Assembly (NCBI GenBank): GCA_036924855.1
Contig: JBAGRP010000001.1
Location: 558,001-622,000, forward strand
DNA: 64,000 nt
Direction of reading: 5' to 3'
Source of the DNA: Nitrobacteraceae bacterium AZCC 2146
GTDB taxonomy: Bacteria > Pseudomonadota > Alphaproteobacteria > Rhizobiales > Xanthobacteraceae
Shown: positions 46,597 through 54,267 of the stretch, piece by piece
Layout: each line of letters opens with the position of its first letter
How positions within the stretch are numbered: position 1 is the stretch's first letter
Made by a program: the position numbers and the translations under genes
The notes under the pieces: generated by a model
What the model was told of the DNA's origin: nothing
Database searches by the model: none
The model's input: the letters and a program-made list of their open reading frames with translations, nothing else

Positions 46597-46838
46597 ACGA
46601 TCGTTTCCTCAATGGACCGGTGCGATCCTGGAGGCGGCGGGGGCACCGCAGCGCCAGCCTCCAGATGCGCAACTTGTTATTTTTGTGGCCTGCCGTTCTG
46701 CACCATCAGCAACGCGTGTCGTGTGGGATGCAGATTCCCGCAGGAAGGCTAGCGCATCTGCGGGCCAGCGGGGAAGTAGACGAAAGGCCGCGAGGCCTTG
46801 TCGATGCGCGGGCGCCGTTCGTCTGCCGTGACGTGGAA

Positions 46839-47726
46839 TTAGTTGGCCTTCTGCAGCGCCGCGGTCTGTTTGGTGAGCGCCTTGTCAAAATCCTGTTCGA
46901 GCGTGACCGCATAGGCGGCGAGCTCGCCGGGCTGGACGAACGGGTTTGGCGCGCCGTCCTTCATCTGCGCGCGCTTGGCCTGCATGCCGTAGACTTCGGG
47001 ATGCGGGCCGAGCAGCACGTCGATCTTCATCGCCTTCACCTTGGCGTAGGTCGCGCGGTAATCCTCGACGATGCCGGGATGGGTGGGATCGCCGACCAGC
47101 CGGTTCAGCGCGACGGTGCCGCTGCAGAAGAACAGCACCTGGCGGTCCTGGTTGCCGTCCTTGACGGTCATTTCCCAGCTGGTGCAACCCGGCGAGTGAC
47201 CCGGCGTCGCATGCGCCGTCAGCGTGGTGTCGCCGAGCGTGACCTTGTCGCCTTCGGTGACGGTGCGGTCGACCTTCACCGGCGGAAAACCGATATCGGT
47301 GTTTTGCTCGTCACCCGGATAACAGCCGCCCTCGAGCAGCGGCTTGTCGCGCAGGCCCGCGACGAGCTGCGCGCCGGTGTCCTTCTTGATCTCGGCAAAG
47401 CCGCCGGTGTGATCGAAATGCGCGTGCGTGTTGAGGATGTATTTGACGTCGCTCAGCTTGAGGCCGAGTTTTGCGATGTTGTCCTTGATCATGCCGGTCG
47501 ACTGCGGGACCGAGGTGTCCATCAGGATCAGGCCATCCGACGTCTTGATGACATAGACGGCGATGCCGTCGGTGCCGACGTAATAGATGTTGCCGATCAG
47601 CTGGAACGGCTCGAACGGCGTGGTCCATTTCTTCATGGTCTGCGCCAGAAAATCCTTGACGGTCTGCGCCTGCGCGCCGGTCGTGAACAGCGCCAGAGTG
47701 CACAAAGCGACTTTGAGTGTCTTCAA
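46839..47726 (-). CDS. Subclass B3 metallo-beta-lactamase, BJP-1-like
   Basis: A 295-residue periplasmic zinc hydrolase with a signal peptide (about 1-20, ending GAQA). HAHFDH gives His101, His103, Asp105 and His106; PGHSPG gives His177, and GPHPEV gives His242: a complete B3 dizinc site. The mature protein, with KDFLAQTMKKWTTPFEPFQL at its start, follows the Bradyrhizobium enzyme BJP-1 closely as I recall it. It should hydrolyse penicillins, cephalosporins and carbapenems; probably a resident gene, since no mobile element flanks it. Confidence 0.9.
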   Translation of the reverse strand: MKTLKVALCTLALFTTGAQAQTVKDFLAQTMKKWTTPFEPFQLIGNIYYVGTDGIAVYVIKTSDGLILMDTSVPQSTGMIKDNIAKLGLKLSDVKYILNTHAHFDHTGGFAEIKKDTGAQLVAGLRDKPLLEGGCYPGDEQNTDIGFPPVKVDRTVTEGDKVTLGDTTLTAHATPGHSPGCTSWEMTVKDGNQDRQVLFFCSGTVALNRLVGDPTHPGIVEDYRATYAKVKAMKIDVLLGPHPEVYGMQAKRAQMKDGAPNPFVQPGELAAYAVTLEQDFDKALTKQTAALQKAN

Positions 47727-48470
47727 GATGGCCTCCCGTGTTGTTTTTGTTGTGGTCGTTCAAGCGCCGGGATTGATGCGCGATTTGGACGCCGGGCTCA
47801 AGGGGCATCGCGCGTCAGGATCAAAGGAGCCGGACGGCGCAACAGCGAAGCCTATTGCGCCGCAAGACCAGATGGCGGATTACGCTTCCGCCTTCGCTCT
47901 TCGAGCTACGGCGGATATGTCGCTAATCCGCCCTGCGCTTGCTCGTGAGAATGTGATGAAAGTTCTCATGCCGCTCGTCGCGACGTGATCGTTCGCGAGC
48001 ATTGTTGTTCGGTGCTGCAGACCGGTTCGTCATCGTCGTGCTGTATAATGGTGCATCATGAAGATCCGCCGGCGCGCCCGAACCCAGTGCGCGCGTTCTC
48101 CAGCCCAGCGAGCCCGTGATGCCGATCCAATTCCGCAAGACGTCGATCAAATCCCGCAAGCGAACCCTGGGACTGGCCGGTCTTGGCCTGATCGTGGAGA
48201 CGATCGTCAGCCATCCCCGCGTCGACGTGACGGCGATGGTGAACGTCGCGATGATGTCGCGATTTGCCGCCGCACCTCTGATGGCGTCGCTCGGCAGTCT
48301 TTCACGCACAGCCGGCCCCCGTTCGAACGACAATGTCGGGACCACACCGGCTGCCAGCCCGGACCATATGGCGTCGATCTGCGGGCGAACGCGCCGCACC
48401 GAGAGCTGAGCGCCCGACGCTGACCCGGATGTGACTGGCCACGCAACAGCCGACTGTCTATGGTGCAGCC
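47727..48470. other. 744-base intergenic region with a short inverted repeat
   Basis: No gene can be supported. A weak + frame from 48119 (starting MPIQFRKTSIKSRKR, 95 residues) has plausible helical composition in its first half, but no ribosome site or family match. The stretch 47830-47935 contains an inverted repeat described separately. Confidence 0.45.
47874..47932. repeat. Inverted repeat GGCGGATTA...TAATCCGCC
   Basis: GGCGGATTACGC (47874-47885) and GCTAATCCGCC (47922-47932) are complementary except near the inner ends. It resembles a repeat I recall from intergenic DNA of this bacterial group. Confidence 0.6.
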
Positions 48471-48830
48471 ATGTCGCGCATCATGTTTCTATCCATTGCT
48501 GTTGTTCTGTCGTTGCTATCCGCCGCTGCATCGGCGGCGCCGGCTCACAAGCGGTCGGCGAAGATCTGGAAGGGCTACGGCTTCCTGCCGGGCTATCACC
48601 AGCCGCTGAACAACGCCGCTCCGCTTTTCAAACAGGAAGCCTCGGTGCTGCGCAACGCGCGCCGCGACAAGCGCCACTGGTATATCGACCGCACGCCGCG
48701 CTATTACGGCTGGGACGGCGAATTGCGCTATCCGGGCCGACCCGGCTTCGGCGGCGGCCGCTACAATGGCGGCAGCTTCGGCCCATGCTGGACGCGGACC
48801 CCGATCGGGGCAGCCTGGACTTGCGGGTGA
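48471..48830 (+). CDS. Small secreted hypothetical protein, Gly/Arg/Tyr-rich
   Basis: A 119-residue protein with a signal peptide (about 1-22, ending AASAA) and a mature part rich in aromatic and basic residues: KIWKGYGFLPGYHQPL, then RTPRYYGWDGELRYPGRPG and a Cys pair (PCWTRT, WTCG). Not recognised as a named family; such proteins are common in the Bradyrhizobium group and may be cell-envelope associated. Confidence 0.72.
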   Translation: MSRIMFLSIAVVLSLLSAAASAAPAHKRSAKIWKGYGFLPGYHQPLNNAAPLFKQEASVLRNARRDKRHWYIDRTPRYYGWDGELRYPGRPGFGGGRYNGGSFGPCWTRTPIGAAWTCG

Positions 48831-48840
48831 TGAGCCGGAG

Positions 48841-49017
48841 CTAATCCACCTTGGGCTCGCCGATGCCGAGCCTCTTGATGCGGGTCCTGACGGCGAGCGG
48901 TGACCGTTTCATCCGAATTGCGATCTCGTTGACGCTGCGACCGGCCGCCAGTTGCCGCCGCAACTCCTCGTCCTGCTGCGACGTCCAGACGCTATCGGAT
49001 TTTTTGCTCAGCTTCAT
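48841..49017 (-). CDS. 58-residue SANT/HTH-like DNA-binding protein
   Basis: Translating the minus strand from 49017 gives MKLSKKSDSVWTSQQDEELR, followed by AAGRSVNEIAIRMKRSPLAV and RTRIKRLGIGEPKVD. The W-T-x-x-x-D-E-x-L start and the later RSxxAVRxRxxRLG are the pattern of short Myb/SANT-like DNA-binding proteins. It could regulate nearby genes. It converges on the secreted protein gene with 10 bases between. Confidence 0.7.
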   Translation of the reverse strand: MKLSKKSDSVWTSQQDEELRRQLAAGRSVNEIAIRMKRSPLAVRTRIKRLGIGEPKVD

Positions 49018-49081
49018 GGCAGGCGGCGTTGGCCGGTCTTTCTGTCTTGAGCGCGGGAGTCTTCACGGACTTCTTCAGGTT

Positions 49082-49118
49082 GTAGCCCGGATTACGCAAA
49101 GGGCTCCATCCGGGCTAC
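49082..49118. repeat. 37-bp inverted repeat (GTAGCCCGGAT type)
   Basis: GTAGCCCGGAT (49082-49092) and ATCCGGGCTAC (49108-49118) are an exact 11-base inverted repeat. The sequence lies 37 bases before the amidase gene. The core is shared with the imperfect repeat at 21891-21923. Confidence 0.8.
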
Positions 49119-49155
49119 GCTCGCTCCGAACGAATCTTGAATTGGAACGTGCGAC

Positions 49156-50640
49156 ATGACATTGGCGATGAGCTGGGACGAATGGACCAAACACGACGCA
49201 GTGGCGCTGGCCGACTGCGTGCGCAAGGGCGATCTGACGCCGGCCGATCTGGCGGCGCAAGCCGCCGCCGGCATCGCCAGGACCAATCCCGCCCTCAGCG
49301 CTGTCGTCGAAGTTTTCGAAGACGTGATTGCCGACCCGTTGATGGACGGCATGAACCCCGCCGGCATTTTTGCCGGCGTCCCGCTTCTGATCAAGGACCT
49401 CGGGCCAACGCTGAAGGGGCGGCTGCAGGAGTTCGGCTCCATGATCATGCAGGGCAACCGGCCCCAGCAGGATAGCTTCCTGACCGAAAAGATCCGAAAG
49501 GCGGGACTTAACATCATCGGTCGCAGCACCACGCCGGAATTCGGTGTGTGCAGCTCCGCGGAGAACGCGCTCTATGTCACCCGCAATCCGTGGGACCTCG
49601 ATTACACGACCTGTGGCTCCTCTGCAGGAACGGCGGCGATGGTGGCCGCCGGCGTGCTGCCCATCTCCCATGGCACCGACGGCGGCGGCTCGATCCGCAT
49701 CCCAGCAGGCGTCAATGGCAACATCGGCCTGAAAGTGTCGCGCGGTGTGTACTCGCTGGCGCCGCATTTGTCGGATCTTACTGGACTGGTGTCGATCCAG
49801 GGCTGCCTCAGCCGCACCGTGCGCGACACCGCCGCCTTCGTCGATCATTGCCGCGGCGGCGCGCCCGGCGAATTCATGCCGTTCTGGTCGCCCGCCGAAC
49901 CCTATAGCGATCTGATCCAGCGCGACCCCGGCCGCCTGCGCATCGCGCTGTCGCACGAATGGGGCGACTACCGTGCCCCGCCGCACTTCGTTGCCGAGCT
50001 CGAACGTGCCGGCCGGTTGCTGGAAGGGCTGGGACACCACGTCGAATGGGCGCTGCCCGAGGTCGATTTCCGGGCCGCCTTCGCCGCGCAGACGACTTGC
50101 TACATCAGCAACTTTGCGCAGGTCATCGCCGGCCATCTGGCGCGGCTCGGGCTGGAACGGCCGACTAGCGAACTGCTGGAGCCTATCAACATCAGGATCT
50201 GGGAGACCGGCCTGCAAACGTCCTACACCGAACGCGCAAAGATGCAGGCTGTCTTCAACAGCACGTCGCGCGCCTTCGGCGACTTCTTCGAGCGCTGGGA
50301 CATTATCCTGACGCCGATCACGGCGCGGCCGACGCCGAAGGTGGGCACGAGCGAGTATCTCACCACCAGCACCAATCCGTCGGTGCACGACTGGTTCGCC
50401 AACCTGTGGCAGAATTTCGCCTATACCCCGCTCGCCAACCTGTGCGGCATCCCGGGCATCTCGCTGCCACTGGCGACCCAGGAGAACGGGCTGCCTCTGG
50501 GGATCCAGGCGCAGGCGCGTCAGGCGAACGATGGGTTGCTGTTGCAGCTGGCCGCGCAGATCGAACGGGCGATTGACGGCAAGTGGAACGGCGGGAAGCT
50601 GCCTGCGCAGCACGTCATCCGCCAGCCGAAATACGCTTGA
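49156..50640 (+). CDS. Amidase signature family hydrolase
   Basis: A 494-residue amidase. The Ser-cisSer-Lys triad fits Lys80 in LLIKDLG, Ser155/156 in CGSSAG, and nucleophile Ser179 in GTDGGGSIRIPAG. The usual GGSSGG is CGSSAG here. Such enzymes cleave aliphatic or aryl amides or act as 6-aminohexanoate-type hydrolases; substrate not evident. It is a single gene preceded by the 37-bp repeat and followed by a 114-base spacer. Confidence 0.9.
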   Translation: MTLAMSWDEWTKHDAVALADCVRKGDLTPADLAAQAAAGIARTNPALSAVVEVFEDVIADPLMDGMNPAGIFAGVPLLIKDLGPTLKGRLQEFGSMIMQGNRPQQDSFLTEKIRKAGLNIIGRSTTPEFGVCSSAENALYVTRNPWDLDYTTCGSSAGTAAMVAAGVLPISHGTDGGGSIRIPAGVNGNIGLKVSRGVYSLAPHLSDLTGLVSIQGCLSRTVRDTAAFVDHCRGGAPGEFMPFWSPAEPYSDLIQRDPGRLRIALSHEWGDYRAPPHFVAELERAGRLLEGLGHHVEWALPEVDFRAAFAAQTTCYISNFAQVIAGHLARLGLERPTSELLEPINIRIWETGLQTSYTERAKMQAVFNSTSRAFGDFFERWDIILTPITARPTPKVGTSEYLTTSTNPSVHDWFANLWQNFAYTPLANLCGIPGISLPLATQENGLPLGIQAQARQANDGLLLQLAAQIERAIDGKWNGGKLPAQHVIRQPKYA

Positions 50641-50754
50641 ACCAGCGCGTTGCGGGAAACTTCACGGACGACTGAGGATGCCTCGAGGCCCCACGTCCGC
50701 CATCTGTCTCGCTGCCCATGATGAAAACGGCAGTCTCGGCCTGCTCCGAGGAGC

Positions 50755-51975
50755 CTATACGCCCGCCGCAACCACGGCTGGCGCCGGCTCACGCCGCCAC
50801 CACGAACCGGCACGACCCAGGATGAGTATTGAAACAATCAGCGTCGCGCCGAGTCCCGTCGGCGTGGCCGTGAAGTAACAGGCGATGAGAACGAGCGCGC
50901 CGCCCAGTGCCGGAAGTTCGTAGCCGCGAAAGCCGGTCTTTAATCCGATGCGGACCAGGAAGGCGATGGGAATGGCAAGCACCATCATGTCGTATATGGC
51001 GAGATAAGGCGTGGCCAGCAGCGTCCCCGCGGCAAGAGCAGCGGCCTTCAAGGTATAGGGCACGCGGCTCCGCCACATCAGCGCCAACACCACCGCAACG
51101 GACGCTGTGAGGACAAACTGGAATGCCCAGGCCAGCTGTTCGGTGCCGCCGAAATAACGCACCATTGAGAAGATGCTCTGCAACTTCCACCATGTCGCCT
51201 TGCCCTCGGTCAAGATCGCTTGCGAGGATCTCGGCATCCAGTGGAAGAACGCCAGCCAGCTCTCGGCGCCGAAGGCGAGCCACGAAACGACGAACATCGC
51301 GATAGCCGTCACGCTGGCGCTGACGAACACGCGCCAATGCCCGGCCGCGATCAGCGCAATCGGAAACAGCAGCCCGTATTGCGGCTTGTACGTCAATAGC
51401 CCGAGGCAGATGCCGGCGAGCACCGGGCGTATCGGGATCAGATAGAGCGTGCCGCCGATCAGCGCCGCGGTGAGGAAGCCGTTCTGCCCGACTAGCGCAT
51501 TGAGGAAAACGATTGGAGGGGCGAGGGCGAGCAGAACGCCGAAGTTGTGGCCGACGATCGCGCGCATGGCGGCAAGATAAGGCACGATGCTAGCAAGAAT
51601 CCAGCCGAGATACGCCACCGAATAGGGCAACAGCGCCAGCACGGATGCGACGAAGAAGAACGGCGGGGGGTAATGCCAGGGATAATTGCCGGCAAAATCC
51701 TGACCGAGCTTCGCGACCTCAATCCGCCTCAGGATGTCCCAGTCAAAGGCCTGTGCCGGAAAGCCATCGAGCACGAGACGCCCGGCAGCCCAGAAGCTGA
51801 TGAAGTCCGTCGGGATGCCGAGGCCGTTCCGATCGTAAATCCACGCGCGCACAAAATACGCCACCAGGCAAAGCGTCAGGTTCATTGCGCACAGCGCAAA
51901 ACACACCTTCCGGAGTCGCGCGGGAATTTTGATTTGGACTGGGGCGATTTCGAGGGTGGAGCGGGAAGCGGCCAT
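50755..51975 (-). CDS. GT87 (DUF2029) family membrane glycosyltransferase
   Basis: A 406-residue integral-membrane protein with about ten hydrophobic segments. DFISFWAAGRLVLDG (about 57-71) gives the conserved Asp of the GT-C first loop, YPWHYPPPFFF the next motif, and LTYKPQYGLLFPIALIA the later one. Members transfer sugars from polyprenyl-phosphate donors on the outer face of the inner membrane. The acceptor is unknown. It stands alone; upstream (higher coordinates) begins the IS remnant and pilus region. Confidence 0.82.
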   Translation of the reverse strand: MAASRSTLEIAPVQIKIPARLRKVCFALCAMNLTLCLVAYFVRAWIYDRNGLGIPTDFISFWAAGRLVLDGFPAQAFDWDILRRIEVAKLGQDFAGNYPWHYPPPFFFVASVLALLPYSVAYLGWILASIVPYLAAMRAIVGHNFGVLLALAPPIVFLNALVGQNGFLTAALIGGTLYLIPIRPVLAGICLGLLTYKPQYGLLFPIALIAAGHWRVFVSASVTAIAMFVVSWLAFGAESWLAFFHWMPRSSQAILTEGKATWWKLQSIFSMVRYFGGTEQLAWAFQFVLTASVAVVLALMWRSRVPYTLKAAALAAGTLLATPYLAIYDMMVLAIPIAFLVRIGLKTGFRGYELPALGGALVLIACYFTATPTGLGATLIVSILILGRAGSWWRREPAPAVVAAGV

Positions 51976-52130
51976 GCGAGATCCTTGCTCGGGAGCGCTT
52001 CCTGTCCGACAGCAGCACGCTGCACGGCAATAAGGCGCGCAGAAAGAAGTGTCTCTGTTCGTGGAGCATTTGACCGACCACGTCGCTCCGGCGATGTAAC
52101 TGAGCTGCTGCCGGTTTGATGCACGTCTGG

Positions 52131-52217
52131 TTAAGCTAATCCCACCTTGCGCTCGAACTCAACCAGGTTGAAGTACCCGATCGTCGAATGACGTCTGACC
52201 GCGTTGTAGAAATGCGT
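52131..52217 (-). mobile_element. IS3-family transposase C-terminal remnant
   Basis: On the minus strand the frame ending with TAA at 52131-52133 reads THFYNAVRRHSTIGYFNLVE and then FERKVGLA. The YN-x-x-RRHSTIGY...PVEFE pattern is the C-terminus of the IS3-type (OrfB, DDE) transposase, including the region just after the catalytic Glu. The rest of the element and its terminal repeats are not recognisable upstream, so this is a stump of about 29 codons. Confidence 0.75.
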
Positions 52218-52296
52218 CCCTAACAGCGTTCTTCTCACTAAGCCATTCGCCCTGACGCAGCTTTTGACGGCTGTCTCACAACTTCCGCGCGGACCG

Positions 52297-52382
52297 AAAT
52301 TTAAAATTAATAAATGGAGCTTTAAATAATGCTTGTAATTAATAATTTAATTGTATAGCCTTTAAATGCTTCGATTAATTAA
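52297..52382. promoter_or_regulatory. AT-rich leader of the pilin gene
   Basis: About 85 bases are mostly A and T, in sharp contrast with the surrounding GC-rich DNA. It includes TTGTAA (52333-52338) and TATAGC (52354-52359), a possible but poorly spaced (15-base) promoter. AT-rich leaders of this sort are typical targets of silencing proteins such as MucR/Ros or H-NS-like factors. The pilin start lies about 105 bases downstream. Confidence 0.4.
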
Positions 52383-52486
52383 GGACAGCGAACAAAGGTA
52401 CGGCGCCATGTGACATTCAGAGGGCGAAGCCGCCCGCAGCAAGGCGACGTGTGCAACATTTAATCGTGTAAAAAGGATTATCAGCT

Positions 52487-52702
52487 ATGTTGGAATATTA
52501 CATTAAAACCACCGAAGCTTTGAAGAACCTGCGCACGGACCAGGACGGCGTGGTGTCGTTCGAGTACATTATCGTCGCGGTTTGTATCGTTGGCGCAGTG
52601 GGTGCTGTGTTCGGTGGTGGAGCTGGTGGTCAGATCGGGGCGGCGCTGACTACCGGGATCACCGCTATCACCACCGCTTTCGCTACGGCCATCGCTGGTT
52701 GA
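52487..52702 (+). CDS. flp: Flp/Fap-type pilin
   Basis: A 71-residue type IVb pilin precursor. The prepilin cleavage site follows DQDG (about residue 21), and the mature protein begins VVSFEYIIVAVCIVGAVGAV, with Glu at +5 and Tyr at +6 (the Flp motif) and one long hydrophobic helix. The 21-residue leader is typical. The C-terminal Gly/Ala/Thr-rich part contains no Cys. It is the major subunit of the Tad pilus, processed by CpaA. AAAGGA lies 9 bases upstream. Confidence 0.93.
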   Translation: MLEYYIKTTEALKNLRTDQDGVVSFEYIIVAVCIVGAVGAVFGGGAGGQIGAALTTGITAITTAFATAIAG

Positions 52703-52721
52703 TACAGCCATTTTGACGCCA

Positions 52722-52749
52722 GAGGGGGGCAATCCAGGCTGCCCCCCTC
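52722..52749 (+). terminator. Strong hairpin directly after the pilin gene
   Basis: GAGGGGGGCA (52722-52731) pairs perfectly with TGCCCCCCTC (52740-52749) around an 8-base loop, a stable 10-bp stem. There is no T-run. It could cause partial termination or protect the pilin mRNA, giving more pilin than assembly proteins. Confidence 0.6.
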
Positions 52750-52802
52750 CTGCCAGAGTGCCCCCACAAGTTTGCCTTCCACTTTTTTGAGACGTGCATT
52801 TC

Positions 52803-53309
52803 ATGAATTGGATTGCTCCCACAGCCTCGATTCTGGAAATCCTATTGTTACTCTATGTCGCAACGATCGATGTTGCGACGCGCTTGATCCGAAACGAAAT
52901 TTGTCTGGCGCTGGCGCTCCTCGGGATCACCAGTCAATTGCCCAACTCGATGCAAGTTGCCGAGTCGCTGATAGCAGCCGCGATCCTCTTTCTTCTGCTG
53001 TTTGTCCTATACACGCGCGGTGGAATTGGCGGCGGCGACGTCAAGTTGCTGACTGCCTCGGCGATCGGCCTTCCGCTGACGGGCGTGATTCAGCTGCTGA
53101 CCATTACCGCGTTGGCCGGCGGTGTTCTTGCCCTGGTGCATCTGCTGATGCGCCTCCTGCCATATCCGAAGCTGGCGCCAGTCGGATCGTCGCTCGCACG
53201 CCGCGTCTACGCGATCGAGCGGTGGCGCCACGTGCGACACGCTCCCTTGCCTTACGGCGTAGCCATAGCGTGCGGTGGCATCTGGGCCATCTTGAGCAAA
53301 GGACTTTGA
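52803..53309 (+). CDS. cpaA: Prepilin peptidase CpaA/TadV
   Basis: A 168-residue integral-membrane aspartyl protease that cleaves Flp prepilin and pseudopilins. The catalytic aspartates are Asp23 (ATIDVATR) and Asp79 (GGGDVK). It is the short form: there is no N-terminal methyltransferase domain like that of PilD, so methylation of mature pilin would need another enzyme. The ATG at 52803 is used; a GTG at 52794 is in frame. First assembly gene after the pilin hairpin. Confidence 0.92.
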   Translation: MNWIAPTASILEILLLLYVATIDVATRLIRNEICLALALLGITSQLPNSMQVAESLIAAAILFLLLFVLYTRGGIGGGDVKLLTASAIGLPLTGVIQLLTITALAGGVLALVHLLMRLLPYPKLAPVGSSLARRVYAIERWRHVRHAPLPYGVAIACGGIWAILSKGL

Positions 53310-53310
53310 C

Positions 53311-54267
53311 ATGTCATCCACGTTGCGTCTCTCGATCATCATAGTTCTGTTGCTTGCAACCGCCGCGTTCGGGCTTATTGCCTACAACATGAACCTGCCG
53401 AAACAGGTTCCGGTAGCGGTCACGGAGCAGGGACCGGCGCCTCCTTCGACTGTCGGGTACTTTGTTGCGGCACGTCCGCTATCGAAAGGTACATTGGCCC
53501 GTGATGAAGATTTCGCAGTACGCTCGGTGCCGCCTGAACGTCTTCCAGCGGGGGCGATTCTCGAAACGCCCGACTCGAAGGCCGGACTTCCCGGCTCCCT
53601 GGTTCGCAAGTTCGTCGAGGCTGGCAGTCCAATTACCTTGCAGGACGTGTTGCGGCCGCGAGATCGCGGTTTCCTGGCCAGCGTCTTGGCACCGGATAGC
53701 CGTGCAATCAGCATCAAGGTTGACGAGGAGTCTGGCGTCTCGGGGCTGATCAGGCCCGGTGATCAAGTTGATGTCTTGTTGACCCAAGTATTCGAGAAGG
53801 CAGATCCCGCGCGTCGGGCCCTGAGCGAAATCGTTCTGGGCAACGTTCGGGTCATTGCGATTGACCAGGAGATTGTGCAGGGCGGGCGAACCGTTAGCTC
53901 TTTGGCCGGCAAGCAAGCGCAAACTGTGTCGTTGGAGCTGGCGCCAGACCAGGTCAAGAAGATCATAGTCGCAAAGCAGATCGGAACGCTCTCCTTGGCC
54001 GTACGGGCAGCAGTCGAGCAGTGGGATACGGCGGACACTGGTGCCATGTCCAGCTGCGATGTGTCGCCGGAAATTGCTCGCCAGAATGCAATTGCCGGCC
54101 GGACTGCTGCGGTAGTCGTTCATGCTGGCGGTCAGGTCAAGCAATACTCAGTCAGGAAACAAGACACAGGCGATGGGGACGCCACGGTCAACTGCGATGG
54201 GTCGGAAGTTTCCCGCCGGGGTGCGACGATGGTGGTTCAGGCAGGCAAGTTGCTGGAGAAACGTTGA
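53311..54267 (+). CDS. cpaB: Pilus assembly protein CpaB/RcpC
   Basis: A 318-residue periplasmic protein with one N-terminal membrane anchor (about 7-26). A SAF domain lies at about 46-115 (VAARPLSKGTLARDEDFAVR), followed by the CpaB core with VDEESGVSGLIRPGDQVDVL. It is thought to support the secretin and subunit passage through the periplasm. Its TGA overlaps the ATG of cpaE (TGATG). Confidence 0.92.
   Translation: MSSTLRLSIIIVLLLATAAFGLIAYNMNLPKQVPVAVTEQGPAPPSTVGYFVAARPLSKGTLARDEDFAVRSVPPERLPAGAILETPDSKAGLPGSLVRKFVEAGSPITLQDVLRPRDRGFLASVLAPDSRAISIKVDEESGVSGLIRPGDQVDVLLTQVFEKADPARRALSEIVLGNVRVIAIDQEIVQGGRTVSSLAGKQAQTVSLELAPDQVKKIIVAKQIGTLSLAVRAAVEQWDTADTGAMSSCDVSPEIARQNAIAGRTAAVVVHAGGQVKQYSVRKQDTGDGDATVNCDGSEVSRRGATMVVQAGKLLEKR

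Larger units (their letters stand above)
51976..52486. other. 511-base spacer at the left border of the Tad locus
   Basis: No intact gene. It holds an IS3 transposase C-terminal stump (52131-52217) and a strongly AT-rich leader (52297-52382), both listed separately. AAAGGA precedes the pilin start. Confidence 0.6.

Noticed and set aside
46620..47948. 442-codon plus-strand frame opposite the beta-lactamase
   Set aside because: Runs over the complete zinc-site gene on the minus strand and has no domain.
48119..48409. 95-codon plus frame beginning MPIQFRKTSIKSRKR
   Set aside because: No ribosome site and no family; the second half is low complexity. Kept only as a note in the intergenic entry.
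49075..50613. 512-codon minus-strand frame opposite the amidase
   Set aside because: The amidase catalytic motifs are intact on the + strand; the minus frame has none.
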